Below are positions 1 through 7,887 of a DNA stretch of 23,493 nt, piece after piece. Below the pieces are notes generated by a model. The model was not told the origin of the DNA, did not search any database, and was given only the letters and a program-made list of their open reading frames with translations. Origin of the DNA: a virus; the IMG/VR virus record IMGVR_UViG_3300027985_000865, positions 1-23,493 of that record, one strand, 5' to 3'. Made by a program: the position numbers and the translations under genes. Within the stretch, counting starts at the first letter, position 1; every line of letters begins with the position of its first letter.

Positions 1-51
1 GTTAAATCATAAAAATAAAAAAAAGTAAAAATAAACAGTAAATTAGTTAAA

Positions 52-81
52 TTGTCAGTGACGATTTCATTCCCTTATGTA
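52..81 (+). promoter_or_regulatory. Possible sigma70-like promoter in AT-rich leader
   Basis: In the AT-rich non-coding leader (1-199), TTGTCA at 52-57 lies 18 bases before TATGTA at 76-81, a fair match to -35/-10 elements. AT-rich DNA produces such matches by chance. A T7-type late module would be expected to use a phage RNA polymerase promoter, and I could not find a repeated motif of that kind. The 10-bp palindrome GTTAATTAAC at 135-144 is the other notable site in this leader. Confidence 0.2.
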
Positions 82-162
82 TTTTTATTCAAATATTTTC
101 TTTTTTAATATTAAGTTGAAATCCGATAAGTCTAGTTAATTAACCACATATATCCTTACTCT

Positions 163-188
163 TTCCTTCTTAGACATACAAGAAGGAG
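163..188 (+). promoter_or_regulatory. Hairpin sequestering the first gene's ribosome binding site
   Basis: TTCCTTCTT (163-171) pairs with AAGAAGGAG (180-188): nine pairs, one of them a T-G wobble, around the 8-base loop AGACATAC. The right arm contains the strong SD sequence AAGGAG of the gene starting at 200. The hairpin could lower translation of that gene, stabilise the 5' end of the late transcript, or be an RNase III site. The pairing is visible in the sequence; the function is inferred. Confidence 0.5.
171..188 (+). repeat. 18-bp repeat, copy 1 (leader/SD element)
   Basis: TAGACATACAAGAAGGAG occurs here and again, identically, at 15989-16006. Both copies lie just upstream of a start codon (at 200 and 16019) and both supply the SD sequence. 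These are the first gene of the cassette and the tail-fibre gene. Apart from a few chance bases the flanks differ, so the unit appears to be the 18-mer itself. Confidence 0.75.
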
Positions 189-199
189 CATACCCAACA

Positions 200-487
200 A
201 TGGCAAATTCAGCAGCAGACCGATTTTCAGCGCACCGGCATAATGCCAGCGCTGCCGACCGTGAAGCCAGAGGATTACTCCCGGTTGTCGAAGAAGAACC
301 TCAAGCACCCAAGAAGTCACTGGAAGAAATCGAAATCAAATCCGCAGCGCGTAAATTATTTGATGCGCTCAATGCCGATTTTCCCGAACGCTTTGACTTT
401 ATCGACGAGCGCGAAGCCTGCCAGTATTCAGGTATCCGTAAATTAATTCATCATATCGAAACAGTTTATCTTTTTGACAAGGAGTAA
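200..487 (+). CDS. Hypothetical phage protein, 95 aa
   Basis: I do not recognise this family. It is the first gene of the late module and starts 11 bases after a strong AAGGAG. The protein is hydrophilic, with no signal peptide or membrane segment. It has an acidic and basic N-terminal third with EEEPQAPKK, then a helical segment (about residues 40-62) and a C-terminal HHIETVYLF stretch. Its stop is followed within six bases by the next start, and the SD of the next gene overlaps its last codons, so the two are probably co-translated. From its place just before the gp7.3-like and portal genes, a virion-assembly role is plausible but not shown. A leader hairpin covers its own SD. Confidence 0.75.
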   Translation: MANSAADRFSAHRHNASAADREARGLLPVVEEEPQAPKKSLEEIEIKSAARKLFDALNADFPERFDFIDEREACQYSGIRKLIHHIETVYLFDKE

Positions 488-492
488 TTATC

Positions 493-741
493 ATGTGTTT
501 TGGCAGCAGTGGCAGCAGTGGCGGCGGCGGCACAACAACAGCAGCCCCGACCTATGCAGCACAAACCCCGACGCAGTATACAACGGCTAACGCCACCAGC
601 GTGGAACTTGACGACGCAGACATTGACGGTGCAGCCGGTGCAGAAAAAACAGCCGATACCGGACGTTCAACCCTGCGCAATGACCTGACCCAGAGTACCG
701 TAGGAACTAACAGTTCTGAATTCCTCAATATCCTGCAGTAA
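493..741 (+). CDS. T7 gp7.3-like small virion/tail assembly protein
   Basis: This 82-aa protein opens with MCFGSSGSSGGGG, then a Thr/Ala/Gln-rich low-complexity stretch and a C-terminal GRSTLRNDL segment. Short glycine-rich proteins with an MCFG start and a late GR-x-LR motif are common immediately upstream of the portal gene in T7-like phages, the position of T7 gp7.3, a virion/tail assembly protein. The assignment rests on position, length (T7 gp7.3 is about 99 aa) and these short motifs. AAGGAG at 479-484 gives the start. The stop at 739-741 lies three bases before the portal ATG, whose own SD is weak, so the portal is probably translated by coupling. The gp14-like protein also begins MC-x-G. 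Confidence 0.7.
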   Translation: MCFGSSGSSGGGGTTTAAPTYAAQTPTQYTTANATSVELDDADIDGAAGAEKTADTGRSTLRNDLTQSTVGTNSSEFLNILQ

Positions 742-744
742 TCC

Positions 745-2355
745 ATGATTAAAGAACAGGGAATAATTAAAGCCAGGTATGACCAACTCGCTATCGAGCG
801 TCAGCCATACCTTGAGCGCGGCCGTTCCATCGCCGCGTTGACCAAGCCTTACTTCCTGCCTGAAGATGGAGACGACGGAAACACCGATTATCCCACACCG
901 TGGCAGTCTACCGGTGCAATCGGCGTTACCTCATTTGCCAGCAAACTCGGCCTTGCGCTCTTTCCGTACCAGAACTCATGGTTCCAGTACAAAGTCACCA
1001 ATATGGTTGACAAGGACCAACTCGAAGCGCAGCAACCCGGAGCAATGGCAGAAATTGAAAACCAGCTGTCAATCAGGGAAGAAGGCGTCCGGGATTACAT
1101 TGAGACAACCGAACTGAGAACCACCGGTAATGAATGGTTTGAACACATGACCATCTCCGGCAACGTTCTGGCTAAGATCCCGCTTGACGGCTCACCACTC
1201 AGAAGCTTCGGCCTTGAGCGTTACGTCGTCAAACGTGATAACGGCAATGACGTTCTGGAAATCATTATCAAGGATTCCATTCGCCCGTCGCGTCTGCCTG
1301 CTGGTCTGCGCTCTATCATCTCACTGGAAAGACAGGCCCGTAACGAAAATATTCACGAAGACCAGCCGCTTGAGCTTTACACCCAGATCAAATTTGATGA
1401 ACGGGAATTGTTCTGGATTGCCAAGCAGGAAGTCGGCGGCTTTGCCATTCCTGAAATCGGCGTTGACGGTTTCGGCCGTTGGGAGCGCTACCCGATTGAC
1501 GCCCTGCCATATATCCCTTTACGCTGGCGTAAAGAGGACGGCCGGGATTACGGACGCAGCTACATTGAAGACTTTGTTGGCGACCTTTACTCTCTTGAGG
1601 TTGTCAGCCAGGCTTTGAACGAAGGGGCGCAGATTGCATCCCGTACTCTGATCGGCGTACCACCGGGCAGCGCAACCAAGGCCCATGAACTCAGCAAGGC
1701 CAAGAATGGCGCGGTCGTTATTGCTGACTTCTTTAAAGAGGTCACAACGCTCAACCTCAATAAAGACCGGGATTACAATGTTGCCCTGCGTCTGAAGGAA
1801 GAACTCAAGACCGACCTGCGCCTGCGCTTTCACATGAAATCCGGCGTACAGCGTCAGGGTGAGCGTGTGACGGCCACCGAAATCATGGAGCTTATTGAAG
1901 ACCTCAACCAGTCTTCAGGTGCAACCTTCGCGCTCTTTATGAAGGAACTGCAGGTTCCAGTAATCAGTATTTATGAGCGCCGGATGGAAAACCTCGGTTT
2001 GCTGATTCCGCTACCAGAAGGCATTGTTGACCGATCTGTCACCACTGGTCTGGAAGCCCTCGGACGCCAGCAGGATCTGAAGAAGACTCTTGAGTTATGC
2101 ACCATTCTCAAGCAGGTTCTGCCACCGGAAGAAGCGGCAATCATTATGAACAATGAAATCCTGGTCAAACAGATCATGTCGTCAATGCAGATTGATATCC
2201 CCGGTCTGATTAAATCACCGGAAGAAATCGCCAAGATCAGAGAGCAGATTCAGCAGCAATCCCAATTACAGCAGATGATGCCACTGGCAGGACCAGCGGC
2301 AAATTTAATATCAAAGTCAATGGATCAACAACAAGGAGAAAACCCTAATGGCTAA
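745..2355 (+). CDS. Portal (head-tail connector) protein, T7 gp8-like
   Basis: This is the portal, the dodecameric ring at one capsid vertex through which DNA is packaged and ejected and to which the tail attaches. At 536 aa it equals the length of T7 gp8. The N-terminus (ARYDQLAIERQPYLERGRSIA, about residues 11-31) and the following TPWQSTGAIGVTSFASKLGLALFP segment are typical of this portal family. The C-terminal third has the SGVQRQGERVTATEIMEL stretch and ends in a Gln-rich tail (QQQSQLQQMMP). The ATG has little SD of its own and follows the preceding stop by three bases. The last eight bases overlap the next gene, whose SD (AAGGAG, 2334-2339) lies inside the portal coding sequence. Confidence 0.95.
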   Translation: MIKEQGIIKARYDQLAIERQPYLERGRSIAALTKPYFLPEDGDDGNTDYPTPWQSTGAIGVTSFASKLGLALFPYQNSWFQYKVTNMVDKDQLEAQQPGAMAEIENQLSIREEGVRDYIETTELRTTGNEWFEHMTISGNVLAKIPLDGSPLRSFGLERYVVKRDNGNDVLEIIIKDSIRPSRLPAGLRSIISLERQARNENIHEDQPLELYTQIKFDERELFWIAKQEVGGFAIPEIGVDGFGRWERYPIDALPYIPLRWRKEDGRDYGRSYIEDFVGDLYSLEVVSQALNEGAQIASRTLIGVPPGSATKAHELSKAKNGAVVIADFFKEVTTLNLNKDRDYNVALRLKEELKTDLRLRFHMKSGVQRQGERVTATEIMELIEDLNQSSGATFALFMKELQVPVISIYERRMENLGLLIPLPEGIVDRSVTTGLEALGRQQDLKKTLELCTILKQVLPPEEAAIIMNNEILVKQIMSSMQIDIPGLIKSPEEIAKIREQIQQQSQLQQMMPLAGPAANLISKSMDQQQGENPNG

Positions 2356-2818
2356 GAAACAGGAAACACCCGCCAAAGGTGGCGAAGGTACGGAAACCCA
2401 GAATCCCGAAACACCAACAGACGTCGCGACAGAAACCAAGACTGAAGAAAAGTCCGGTACTGCCGTTGCCACTGAAAAGATCATCGAGGACAAGGACCGC
2501 GAGATTGCTGAACTTAAAGCGCAGAACGCAGCCTTGCAGGATATCAGCAAGGAACTGCCGGAAATCAAGCGCCAGCTTGCCGAACAGCAGGCCGCATCCA
2601 AAGGGCTTGAGAAAACGCTTGACGCGCTCTCCAAGGAAAAACCTTCTGAAGCTGACCAGCGCCGCTGGGAACAGCAGCGTACCGCATATCTGGGCAAGAT
2701 CAATCCAATGCCCGGTAACAAGCTGATGATTCACACCGCTGCCGGAAAGAATCTTGACCCCAAGGAATGCGGCAAGAAACACAAGGAAGCGATGGACAAG
2801 GAAAACAAGGCTGAGTAA
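2348..2818 (+). CDS. Hypothetical coiled-coil protein between portal and scaffold
   Basis: This 156-aa gene has no counterpart that I recognise in T7, where scaffold (gp9) follows portal (gp8). The N-terminal 45 residues are low-complexity (Thr/Glu/Pro/Lys), the middle (about residues 45-105) is a likely coiled coil, DREIAELKAQNAALQ and onwards, and the C-terminus is lysine-rich. There is no membrane segment. It overlaps the portal stop by eight bases, with SD at 2334-2339, and its own stop lies in the loop of a terminator hairpin. Charged coiled-coil proteins at this place could assist scaffolding or bind the portal; that is inference. A +2-frame reading of the region is a shadow. Confidence 0.8.
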   Translation: MAKKQETPAKGGEGTETQNPETPTDVATETKTEEKSGTAVATEKIIEDKDREIAELKAQNAALQDISKELPEIKRQLAEQQAASKGLEKTLDALSKEKPSEADQRRWEQQRTAYLGKINPMPGNKLMIHTAAGKNLDPKECGKKHKEAMDKENKAE

Positions 2819-2838
2819 TTCAGCCTTGTAGTTTTATC
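2805..2838 (+). terminator. Intrinsic terminator overlapping a stop codon
   Basis: ACAAGGCTGA (2805-2814) and TCAGCCTTGT (2820-2829) form a perfect 10-bp stem with a 5-base loop GTAAT, followed by AGTTTTATCT. The TAA stop of the 156-aa gene lies in the loop. The U-tract is short, so termination is probably partial. That would reduce transcription into scaffold and capsid unless these have a further promoter, or it could serve as an RNA-stability element. Confidence 0.6.
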
Positions 2839-2862
2839 TGACTCAATCAAAGGACACGGACA

Positions 2863-3723
2863 ATGACAGTATTATTCAGCAGCAAGAAGGATGAAGCGGC
2901 AAACCAGCTGACTAATCCTCAACCAGAACAATTGCCGGGTAACTCAGCAGATGCGGCCACAAACACAGGGGGAGGAACGCCGCCTGCTGAAAACCCGGCG
3001 CCAATTATAGTACCGGGGCAGGAACCGCAGCCACAACAGAATCCGCAGCAGACACCGCAAAATCCGGCCGAGAAGCCAGCGGAAACTGAAGCGGACAAAC
3101 TCACCGGTATGCAGAACCAGACGCAGGACTTTCTCAAAGGCAAAGGCTTTGAACCTGCATCACTGGAAAAAGAGTGGGCCGCGAATAACGGCAAACTCTC
3201 AGAAGACACTTACAAGAAGTTTGCCGAACTTGGTCTTTCCAAAGAACTGGTCGATTCTCACGCCAGTATGATGTCGCAGATGCAGTCAAAGGTTCAGCAG
3301 CAGGCCGTTGCTGATTATCAGACTGCAATGGACGCCCACACCGGCAGCCGCCAGAACACCGCCCAGCTTGTGCAGTATCTTAAATCCGGCGCAGTGCCGA
3401 TTAATGAAGCGGTAGTCCTCAATCAGCAACTGGCATCCGGTAACGCAGAACAGGGCAAGATGGCTCTCACCAGGATTCAAAACCTGATGCAGTCACGCTT
3501 CGGTCAGCAGGGATCACTTATTGAAGGTGATAACACGCCCGCACCAGCCGGAACACCAAACGGAATGTTCTCCAATCTCAATGAGGTAATGCAGGAAGCC
3601 CGCCGTATCAACAAGCTTCCGCGCTTCAAGGCTGAAGAACAAAGCGCATTTCTTGACAGATTGGCGCAGACTAACAACTGGCGTAAAGCCCGTGGTCTGC
3701 CACGTCTGGACATTCCCACGTAA
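2863..3723 (+). CDS. Capsid assembly scaffolding protein, T7 gp9-like
   Basis: The protein has 286 aa (T7 gp9 is about 307) and lies directly before the major capsid gene. The N-terminal 75 residues are Pro/Gln/Asn-rich and disordered (IIVPGQEPQPQQNPQQTPQN). The rest is acidic and helical, with FLKGKGFEPASLEKEWAANNGKLSEDTYKKFAELGLSKELVD, a pattern common in T7-group scaffolds. The C-terminal part (NEVMQEARRINKLPRFKAEEQSAFLDRLAQTNNWRKARGLP) is the basic helical end that in such proteins contacts the capsid subunit. It would direct prohead assembly and leave before the head matures. AAAGGA lies upstream at suitable spacing. The family call is strong from place, length and composition. Confidence 0.9.
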   Translation: MTVLFSSKKDEAANQLTNPQPEQLPGNSADAATNTGGGTPPAENPAPIIVPGQEPQPQQNPQQTPQNPAEKPAETEADKLTGMQNQTQDFLKGKGFEPASLEKEWAANNGKLSEDTYKKFAELGLSKELVDSHASMMSQMQSKVQQQAVADYQTAMDAHTGSRQNTAQLVQYLKSGAVPINEAVVLNQQLASGNAEQGKMALTRIQNLMQSRFGQQGSLIEGDNTPAPAGTPNGMFSNLNEVMQEARRINKLPRFKAEEQSAFLDRLAQTNNWRKARGLPRLDIPT

Positions 3724-3865
3724 TTTAAAACCCAATCACACCTGAAAGCTTGATCCAACCGACAGGGGCTACGCTACGGCGCGGCTCTGCTTTTGCATGG
3801 AGTTTTCGCAAGGTGATTACTTTTCAATCAAACATTTTTATCAACTTATTTAAAGGAGTAATATT
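3724..3865 (+). promoter_or_regulatory. Long leader of the capsid gene
   Basis: This 142-base gap is the longest inside the structural block and precedes the gene that must be expressed most. It ends in a strong SD (AAAGGAG) seven bases before the ATG. A weak hairpin, TGATT (3814-3818) with AATCA (3826-3830), is followed by ACATTTTTA. By analogy with T7 phi10 a phage-type promoter is expected here, but I see no recognisable consensus and no second copy of one elsewhere in the window. Confidence 0.35.
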
Positions 3866-4870
3866 ATGGCTTTCCCTAACAGCCCGGAATCAAATCCGCA
3901 GTATCCGGGTCAGGAAAATCTTGCGGGTGATCTTGACGCACTTTTCAAGGACAAGTTCAAACCCGCCGTCGGTCAGCTTCTTATGGAAGAAGAAAAGCTT
4001 TCCGGCATCTTTGAAGTGGTATCACTTAACGGCAGCAAGACTTATACCGAACCTGCCGTCGGTCGTACCATCACCAAGACTCAGGAAAATCGCGGTGATT
4101 TTCTCTCAGGCGAGAAGATCGAACACGCCGAAAATACCATCGGCTGTGACCGCCCGGAATACGCCAAGGTATCGGTTGACCAGGTTGACGAAGCAATGTC
4201 TAACCTGCTGATCAAGCCCGTTTACCGTACCCGTATGGCCCGCGCGATCGGTCGTTACCGTGACGGTTATCGTATCTGCGAACTGGTCAAGGCTGCCCGC
4301 GCCACACACGCTCTTACCAGTGAAGTCGGTGGTTCTGTTATTACCGGTGTGGACCTTACCACCCCGACCACCAAGGCAGACCAGGGCGAAGTTCTTTATC
4401 ACGCGCTGGAAAGTGCTATCCAGACCATGCGTGAAAAGGACGTGGAAGACAGCCTTACCGCGCTTCTGACCTACGCCCAGCGGACCATGCTGCACAACTA
4501 CATTCCGCTTATCAACAAGGATTACGGCGGTCCGTCTGATGTTACCGACGAAGATGTTAAGAACGTTCTTGGTCTGAATATTATCTATTCAAACACCGCC
4601 AACCAGATGTACGGCGTAACTATCGACGGCACTCAGGTCGGTCTGAGCATGAATGTACAGTCCAACCACTATGTTAATATGCTCAACACCGTCGGTCTGG
4701 TCTTTGCTGATCAGGCCCTTCTGGAGACCAGCCTGACCATCAAGGATGAAGGTTGGTTCTTGATTGACCGCGAGGAACATCTTGAAACTGCCGTCCAGAA
4801 CGTGATCGTTCGCGGCTGTGGTGTAAGAGATCCACGTTACGCAATTGAGCTTTCTTCTTTAGTAGCATAA
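3866..4870 (+). CDS. Major capsid protein, T7 gp10A-like (HK97 fold family)
   Basis: At 334 aa this matches T7 gp10A (345 aa) in length and place. It forms the icosahedral shell. Typical family features are an N-terminal arm (PGQENLAGDLDALFKDKF), the P-domain-like stretch TYTEPAVGRTITKTQENRGDFLSGEKIEHAENTIGCDRPEYAKVSVDQVDEAMSN read across about residues 60-112, the long spine helix region (MREKDVEDSLTALLTYAQRTML), and a C-terminal part containing YAIELSSLVA. The start has a strong SD and a long leader, and the gene is followed by an intrinsic terminator as in T7. I found no convincing slippery site for a 10B-type frameshift product at the 3' end. Confidence 0.95.
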   Translation: MAFPNSPESNPQYPGQENLAGDLDALFKDKFKPAVGQLLMEEEKLSGIFEVVSLNGSKTYTEPAVGRTITKTQENRGDFLSGEKIEHAENTIGCDRPEYAKVSVDQVDEAMSNLLIKPVYRTRMARAIGRYRDGYRICELVKAARATHALTSEVGGSVITGVDLTTPTTKADQGEVLYHALESAIQTMREKDVEDSLTALLTYAQRTMLHNYIPLINKDYGGPSDVTDEDVKNVLGLNIIYSNTANQMYGVTIDGTQVGLSMNVQSNHYVNMLNTVGLVFADQALLETSLTIKDEGWFLIDREEHLETAVQNVIVRGCGVRDPRYAIELSSLVA

Positions 4871-4893
4871 TCCTGCTGACGTGTCCCAAAACC

Positions 4894-4930
4894 GGTGGGC
4901 GGCTTGTGGCTGCCCACCACTTTATTTTCT
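4894..4930 (+). terminator. Intrinsic terminator after the capsid gene (T-phi position)
   Basis: GGTGGGCGGC (4894-4903) pairs with GCTGCCCACC (4909-4918), 10 pairs with one G-T wobble and a 5-base loop TTGTG. ACTTTATTTTCT follows. This is a strong rho-independent terminator and lies exactly where T7 carries T-phi, between genes 10 and 11. It would lower expression of tail genes relative to capsid. Confidence 0.85.
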
Positions 4931-4939
4931 AAGGATATT

Positions 4940-5545
4940 ATGACAAATTTCATAAAGACCAAGCTTGACGCGGTAAAACGGATGCTACGGCATATCAATG
5001 AAACTCCCGTCGCCACACTCGACGAGGATATTCTTGATATCAATTCTGACGCAGCAACCGCGCTGACCTGCCTTGAGGAAGCCACCGGCGAGGTCCAGGA
5101 AGAAGGGATCTACACCAATTCCGAAACAATGATCTTACCGCCAAATACTGACGGACAAATCAAACTCCCTGAAAACTGTCTTTCTGTAACCGCCACCAAT
5201 AGCGATGAATACCGCAACCTGGGCGAGCGCGGCGGCCTGCTTTATGATCTTGACAACAACACCTACAAATTCGACCGGAGCGTCAACGTTATTGTCCGCA
5301 CCTGTCTTGAGTTTGAAGAACTTCCCTTTGCCGCCAAACGTTATATCACCATGGTGGCAACCATCAATTTGATTATTAATACGCAGGGTGACGGCGCAAG
5401 ACAGCCTTACACCGAAAACCAGTTGCGTAATGCCAGAGCAGCGCTTGATACCGCTGTCACGACCAACAGCAGCCCCAACATGCTTGAGGACTGCGAAATA
5501 GATATGCGCCGCTTCCGCAGCCGAAGAACGGGATCAAGAACATGA
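4940..5545 (+). CDS. Tail tubular protein A (gatekeeper), T7 gp11-like
   Basis: This protein forms the ring joining portal to nozzle and closes the DNA channel. The start at 4940 gives 201 aa (T7 gp11 is 196) and has AAGGAT upstream. A longer reading from 4895 would begin inside the terminator stem and is rejected. Family-like features include an early segment with DAVKRMLRHINETPVATLDEDI, then ATTALTCLEEATGEVQEEG-like helices, and AAKRYITMVATINLI about residue 130. The C-terminus is basic (DMRRFRSRRTGSRT). It overlaps the next gene through ATGA (5542-5545), a sign of translational coupling. Confidence 0.93.
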   Translation: MTNFIKTKLDAVKRMLRHINETPVATLDEDILDINSDAATALTCLEEATGEVQEEGIYTNSETMILPPNTDGQIKLPENCLSVTATNSDEYRNLGERGGLLYDLDNNTYKFDRSVNVIVRTCLEFEELPFAAKRYITMVATINLIINTQGDGARQPYTENQLRNARAALDTAVTTNSSPNMLEDCEIDMRRFRSRRTGSRT

Positions 5546-7887
5546 AAACAAACCTGCAGGAAATCCCTGCTTTGATAAATGGTATCTCGCGCCAGCCACC
5601 ATCCGAGCGCTTGCCCTCGCAGTGTGAAGAACAGGTCAATCTGCTTTCCTCACCGGCTGACGGGCCAAAGACCAGGCCACCGGCTGATTATGTCGCCACT
5701 CTTGGTAATATTGAGCTTGACGGGATCTGCGCTTCACACATCATCGAGCGCGATTCACAGGAGCAATATCTGCTGATTGTCCGTAATGGCACTCTGAATA
5801 TCTGGAGTTTTATCGACGGCAGCCAAAAGACAATTACCTATGATGAAGGAGCGCTCGATTATCTGGCGTCAACTGATCCTGAGAGTGATTTTAAATTCCT
5901 CACCGTTGACGACACAACCTGGATTGTCAATAAAACCGTTACTGTTGCAGACGCCGGGGATATTGAAGAAGCCAATCGCCACGGCATTGTCTATGTCAAG
6001 CGCGGCCTGAAGGCGGTCAAATATGTTGTTGTCCTGCGGGTGGGATCAACTGAGTATTCAATTATTCATACAACAGCCGCACAGGAAGCCGGTACTGCAG
6101 CTGAAACCTCAACTGAAGATATCGCCGTTGCCCTGCGTAACACCTTTGATACTGATGCTACTCTGGCCGCTGCGCGTGATGCTTTCTACTGCGACAAGGT
6201 TGCCGGAACCCTGCGTTTCAGGCCAAAGCAGTCAGACGCGTCAATGGTGCGCGTAGAAGACAGCTACGGCGGCCAGGCTCTCATTGGCTTCACCAACGAA
6301 TACAAGAACTTTACCGACCTGCCCGGACTCTGCTTTGAAGGGCATAAAGTCCGCATCAAAGGCATTGACGACGAAGCGGACTATTATCTTGAATACACCG
6401 AATCAACCAGTACGCAATTCGGTACATGGCGCGAGTGTGCCAGCTGGGGCAATAAGAATGAAATTGATAACAGTACCTTCCCGTACAAACTGGTTCGCCA
6501 GAGTGACGGCACTTTCCATTTTTCACCTTGTGCTGTTGAACCCCGAATCGCCGGTGACGAAGACACTGCCAAAGCCCCGCACCTTATCGGTAACACCATC
6601 GACGAAATCTCGTTCTATAATAACCGCCTGAATGTCTTCTCTGACGATCATGTCAGCCACAGCAAGATTGGTGATTACTACCGCTTCTATCCGGTAACTG
6701 TTCGCCAGGCGCTTGACGATGATCCCTTTGAGCAGACCACCACACTGGAAGGGCTTTGCCAGATCAAACACGCCTTGCCTTTTGACCGCAGCCTGCTACT
6801 GTTCGGCGTAACCCAGCAATACCAGATCACTTCAAAGGGCGCGTTCATACCGGACAATGCCGTTGTGGACCCGACCACCAATCACAAATGTTCTGATATC
6901 TGTAAACCAGTAAAGGCCGGAACGACCGCTTTCTTTGTTTCGCCAAATGACGACCACTCGATTATCCGCGAGTATTACGTTGTCAATGATGAAGTCAGCA
7001 ATGAATCAGGTGAGTCAACCGCGCATATCGGCAATTATCTGCCTAACAGTGTTTTCAAGATGTCAGCCAGAAGCGCCAATAATATGGTCGCTTTTCTGGT
7101 GAAGGATCACCGCAACCGGATTTATATTTATTCCTATCTCTGGACGGGAACCGAAAAGCGGCAAAGCTCATGGAGCTATTGGGAATTCTCAGAAGGAACG
7201 GTCATTATCGACTGCCGGTTTATCGAAGACAAATTACATCTTGTCCTGCAGCGCGACGGCTATAGCTATATTGAAAGTATGACCATGACAACCGACGCAC
7301 CGGCGGGCCTTACTTACGATCCGCACATGGACAGCCGGGTTCTGCTTGATAACGCCACGTATGATGAAGACAGCGACACGACCACCTTCACCATGCCTTA
7401 CAACCTTGACAATCTTGATCTGGTCGCGGTTTCAGGACTTGATACGCCAACGCCGGATCGACCGCTTGAGATTATCAGCAAATCAGGAACCGACTTCACC
7501 GTCAGCGGCGATTACTCAACCGGAGAAATTTACGCCGGAATCAACTATACCAGTAAGTATAAGTTGTCTGAGCAATATTTCCGGCGCGGTGATGATGCCC
7601 GGAGTCTGACCGGTAAACGCACCCAGATTCTGCGCATGGCCGTGTCCTATCAGAACAGCGGAGATTTTACCGCCGTAATCGAGAATAAAGGCCGCGTCAT
7701 TGAAAAGAAGAAAGACGGTCTGATCGGCACAACTGGTCTGGTTCTGGATAAGGCCCGGATTGACTCAGGTGAGTTCACCTTTGGCGTTAATGGCGAAAAT
7801 ATCCAGACAGAAATCTCTCTGGTTGCTCAGTCACCGATACCCGTTAATTACACCAAAATTGTTTGGAAAGGATGGAGGGCGAACTAA
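5542..7887 (+). CDS. Tail tubular protein B (nozzle), T7 gp12-like
   Basis: This is the hexameric nozzle of the short tail, to which fibres attach. The length is 781 aa against 794 in T7 gp12. The N-terminus INGISRQPPSERLPSQCEEQVNLLSSPADGPKTRPP is the typical opening of this family ('GVSQQ..., R...GQ...N..S....G...R'). The rest is beta-rich, with YYRFYPVTVRQALDDDPFE and the YLWTGTEKRQSSWSYWEF segment (about residues 530-550), both common in these nozzles. It starts in the ATGA overlap with tail tube A and ends in TAATG, sharing a base with the gp13-like start. Confidence 0.94.
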   Translation: MKTNLQEIPALINGISRQPPSERLPSQCEEQVNLLSSPADGPKTRPPADYVATLGNIELDGICASHIIERDSQEQYLLIVRNGTLNIWSFIDGSQKTITYDEGALDYLASTDPESDFKFLTVDDTTWIVNKTVTVADAGDIEEANRHGIVYVKRGLKAVKYVVVLRVGSTEYSIIHTTAAQEAGTAAETSTEDIAVALRNTFDTDATLAAARDAFYCDKVAGTLRFRPKQSDASMVRVEDSYGGQALIGFTNEYKNFTDLPGLCFEGHKVRIKGIDDEADYYLEYTESTSTQFGTWRECASWGNKNEIDNSTFPYKLVRQSDGTFHFSPCAVEPRIAGDEDTAKAPHLIGNTIDEISFYNNRLNVFSDDHVSHSKIGDYYRFYPVTVRQALDDDPFEQTTTLEGLCQIKHALPFDRSLLLFGVTQQYQITSKGAFIPDNAVVDPTTNHKCSDICKPVKAGTTAFFVSPNDDHSIIREYYVVNDEVSNESGESTAHIGNYLPNSVFKMSARSANNMVAFLVKDHRNRIYIYSYLWTGTEKRQSSWSYWEFSEGTVIIDCRFIEDKLHLVLQRDGYSYIESMTMTTDAPAGLTYDPHMDSRVLLDNATYDEDSDTTTFTMPYNLDNLDLVAVSGLDTPTPDRPLEIISKSGTDFTVSGDYSTGEIYAGINYTSKYKLSEQYFRRGDDARSLTGKRTQILRMAVSYQNSGDFTAVIENKGRVIEKKKDGLIGTTGLVLDKARIDSGEFTFGVNGENIQTEISLVAQSPIPVNYTKIVWKGWRAN

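Noticed and set aside
2317-2782. Long minus-strand and +2-frame open frames over the coiled-coil gene
   Set aside because: They are shadows of a Lys/Glu-rich + strand gene. The implied Phe/Ser-rich products have no SD or family resemblance.
4840-4900. Programmed -1 frameshift in the capsid gene (10A/10B type)
   Set aside because: No convincing heptanucleotide slippery site before the stop, and the terminator hairpin begins 24 bases after the stop.
4895-5545. Longer start for tail tube A at 4895
   Set aside because: The start would lie inside the terminator stem. ATG 4940 has an SD and gives about the T7 gp11 length.
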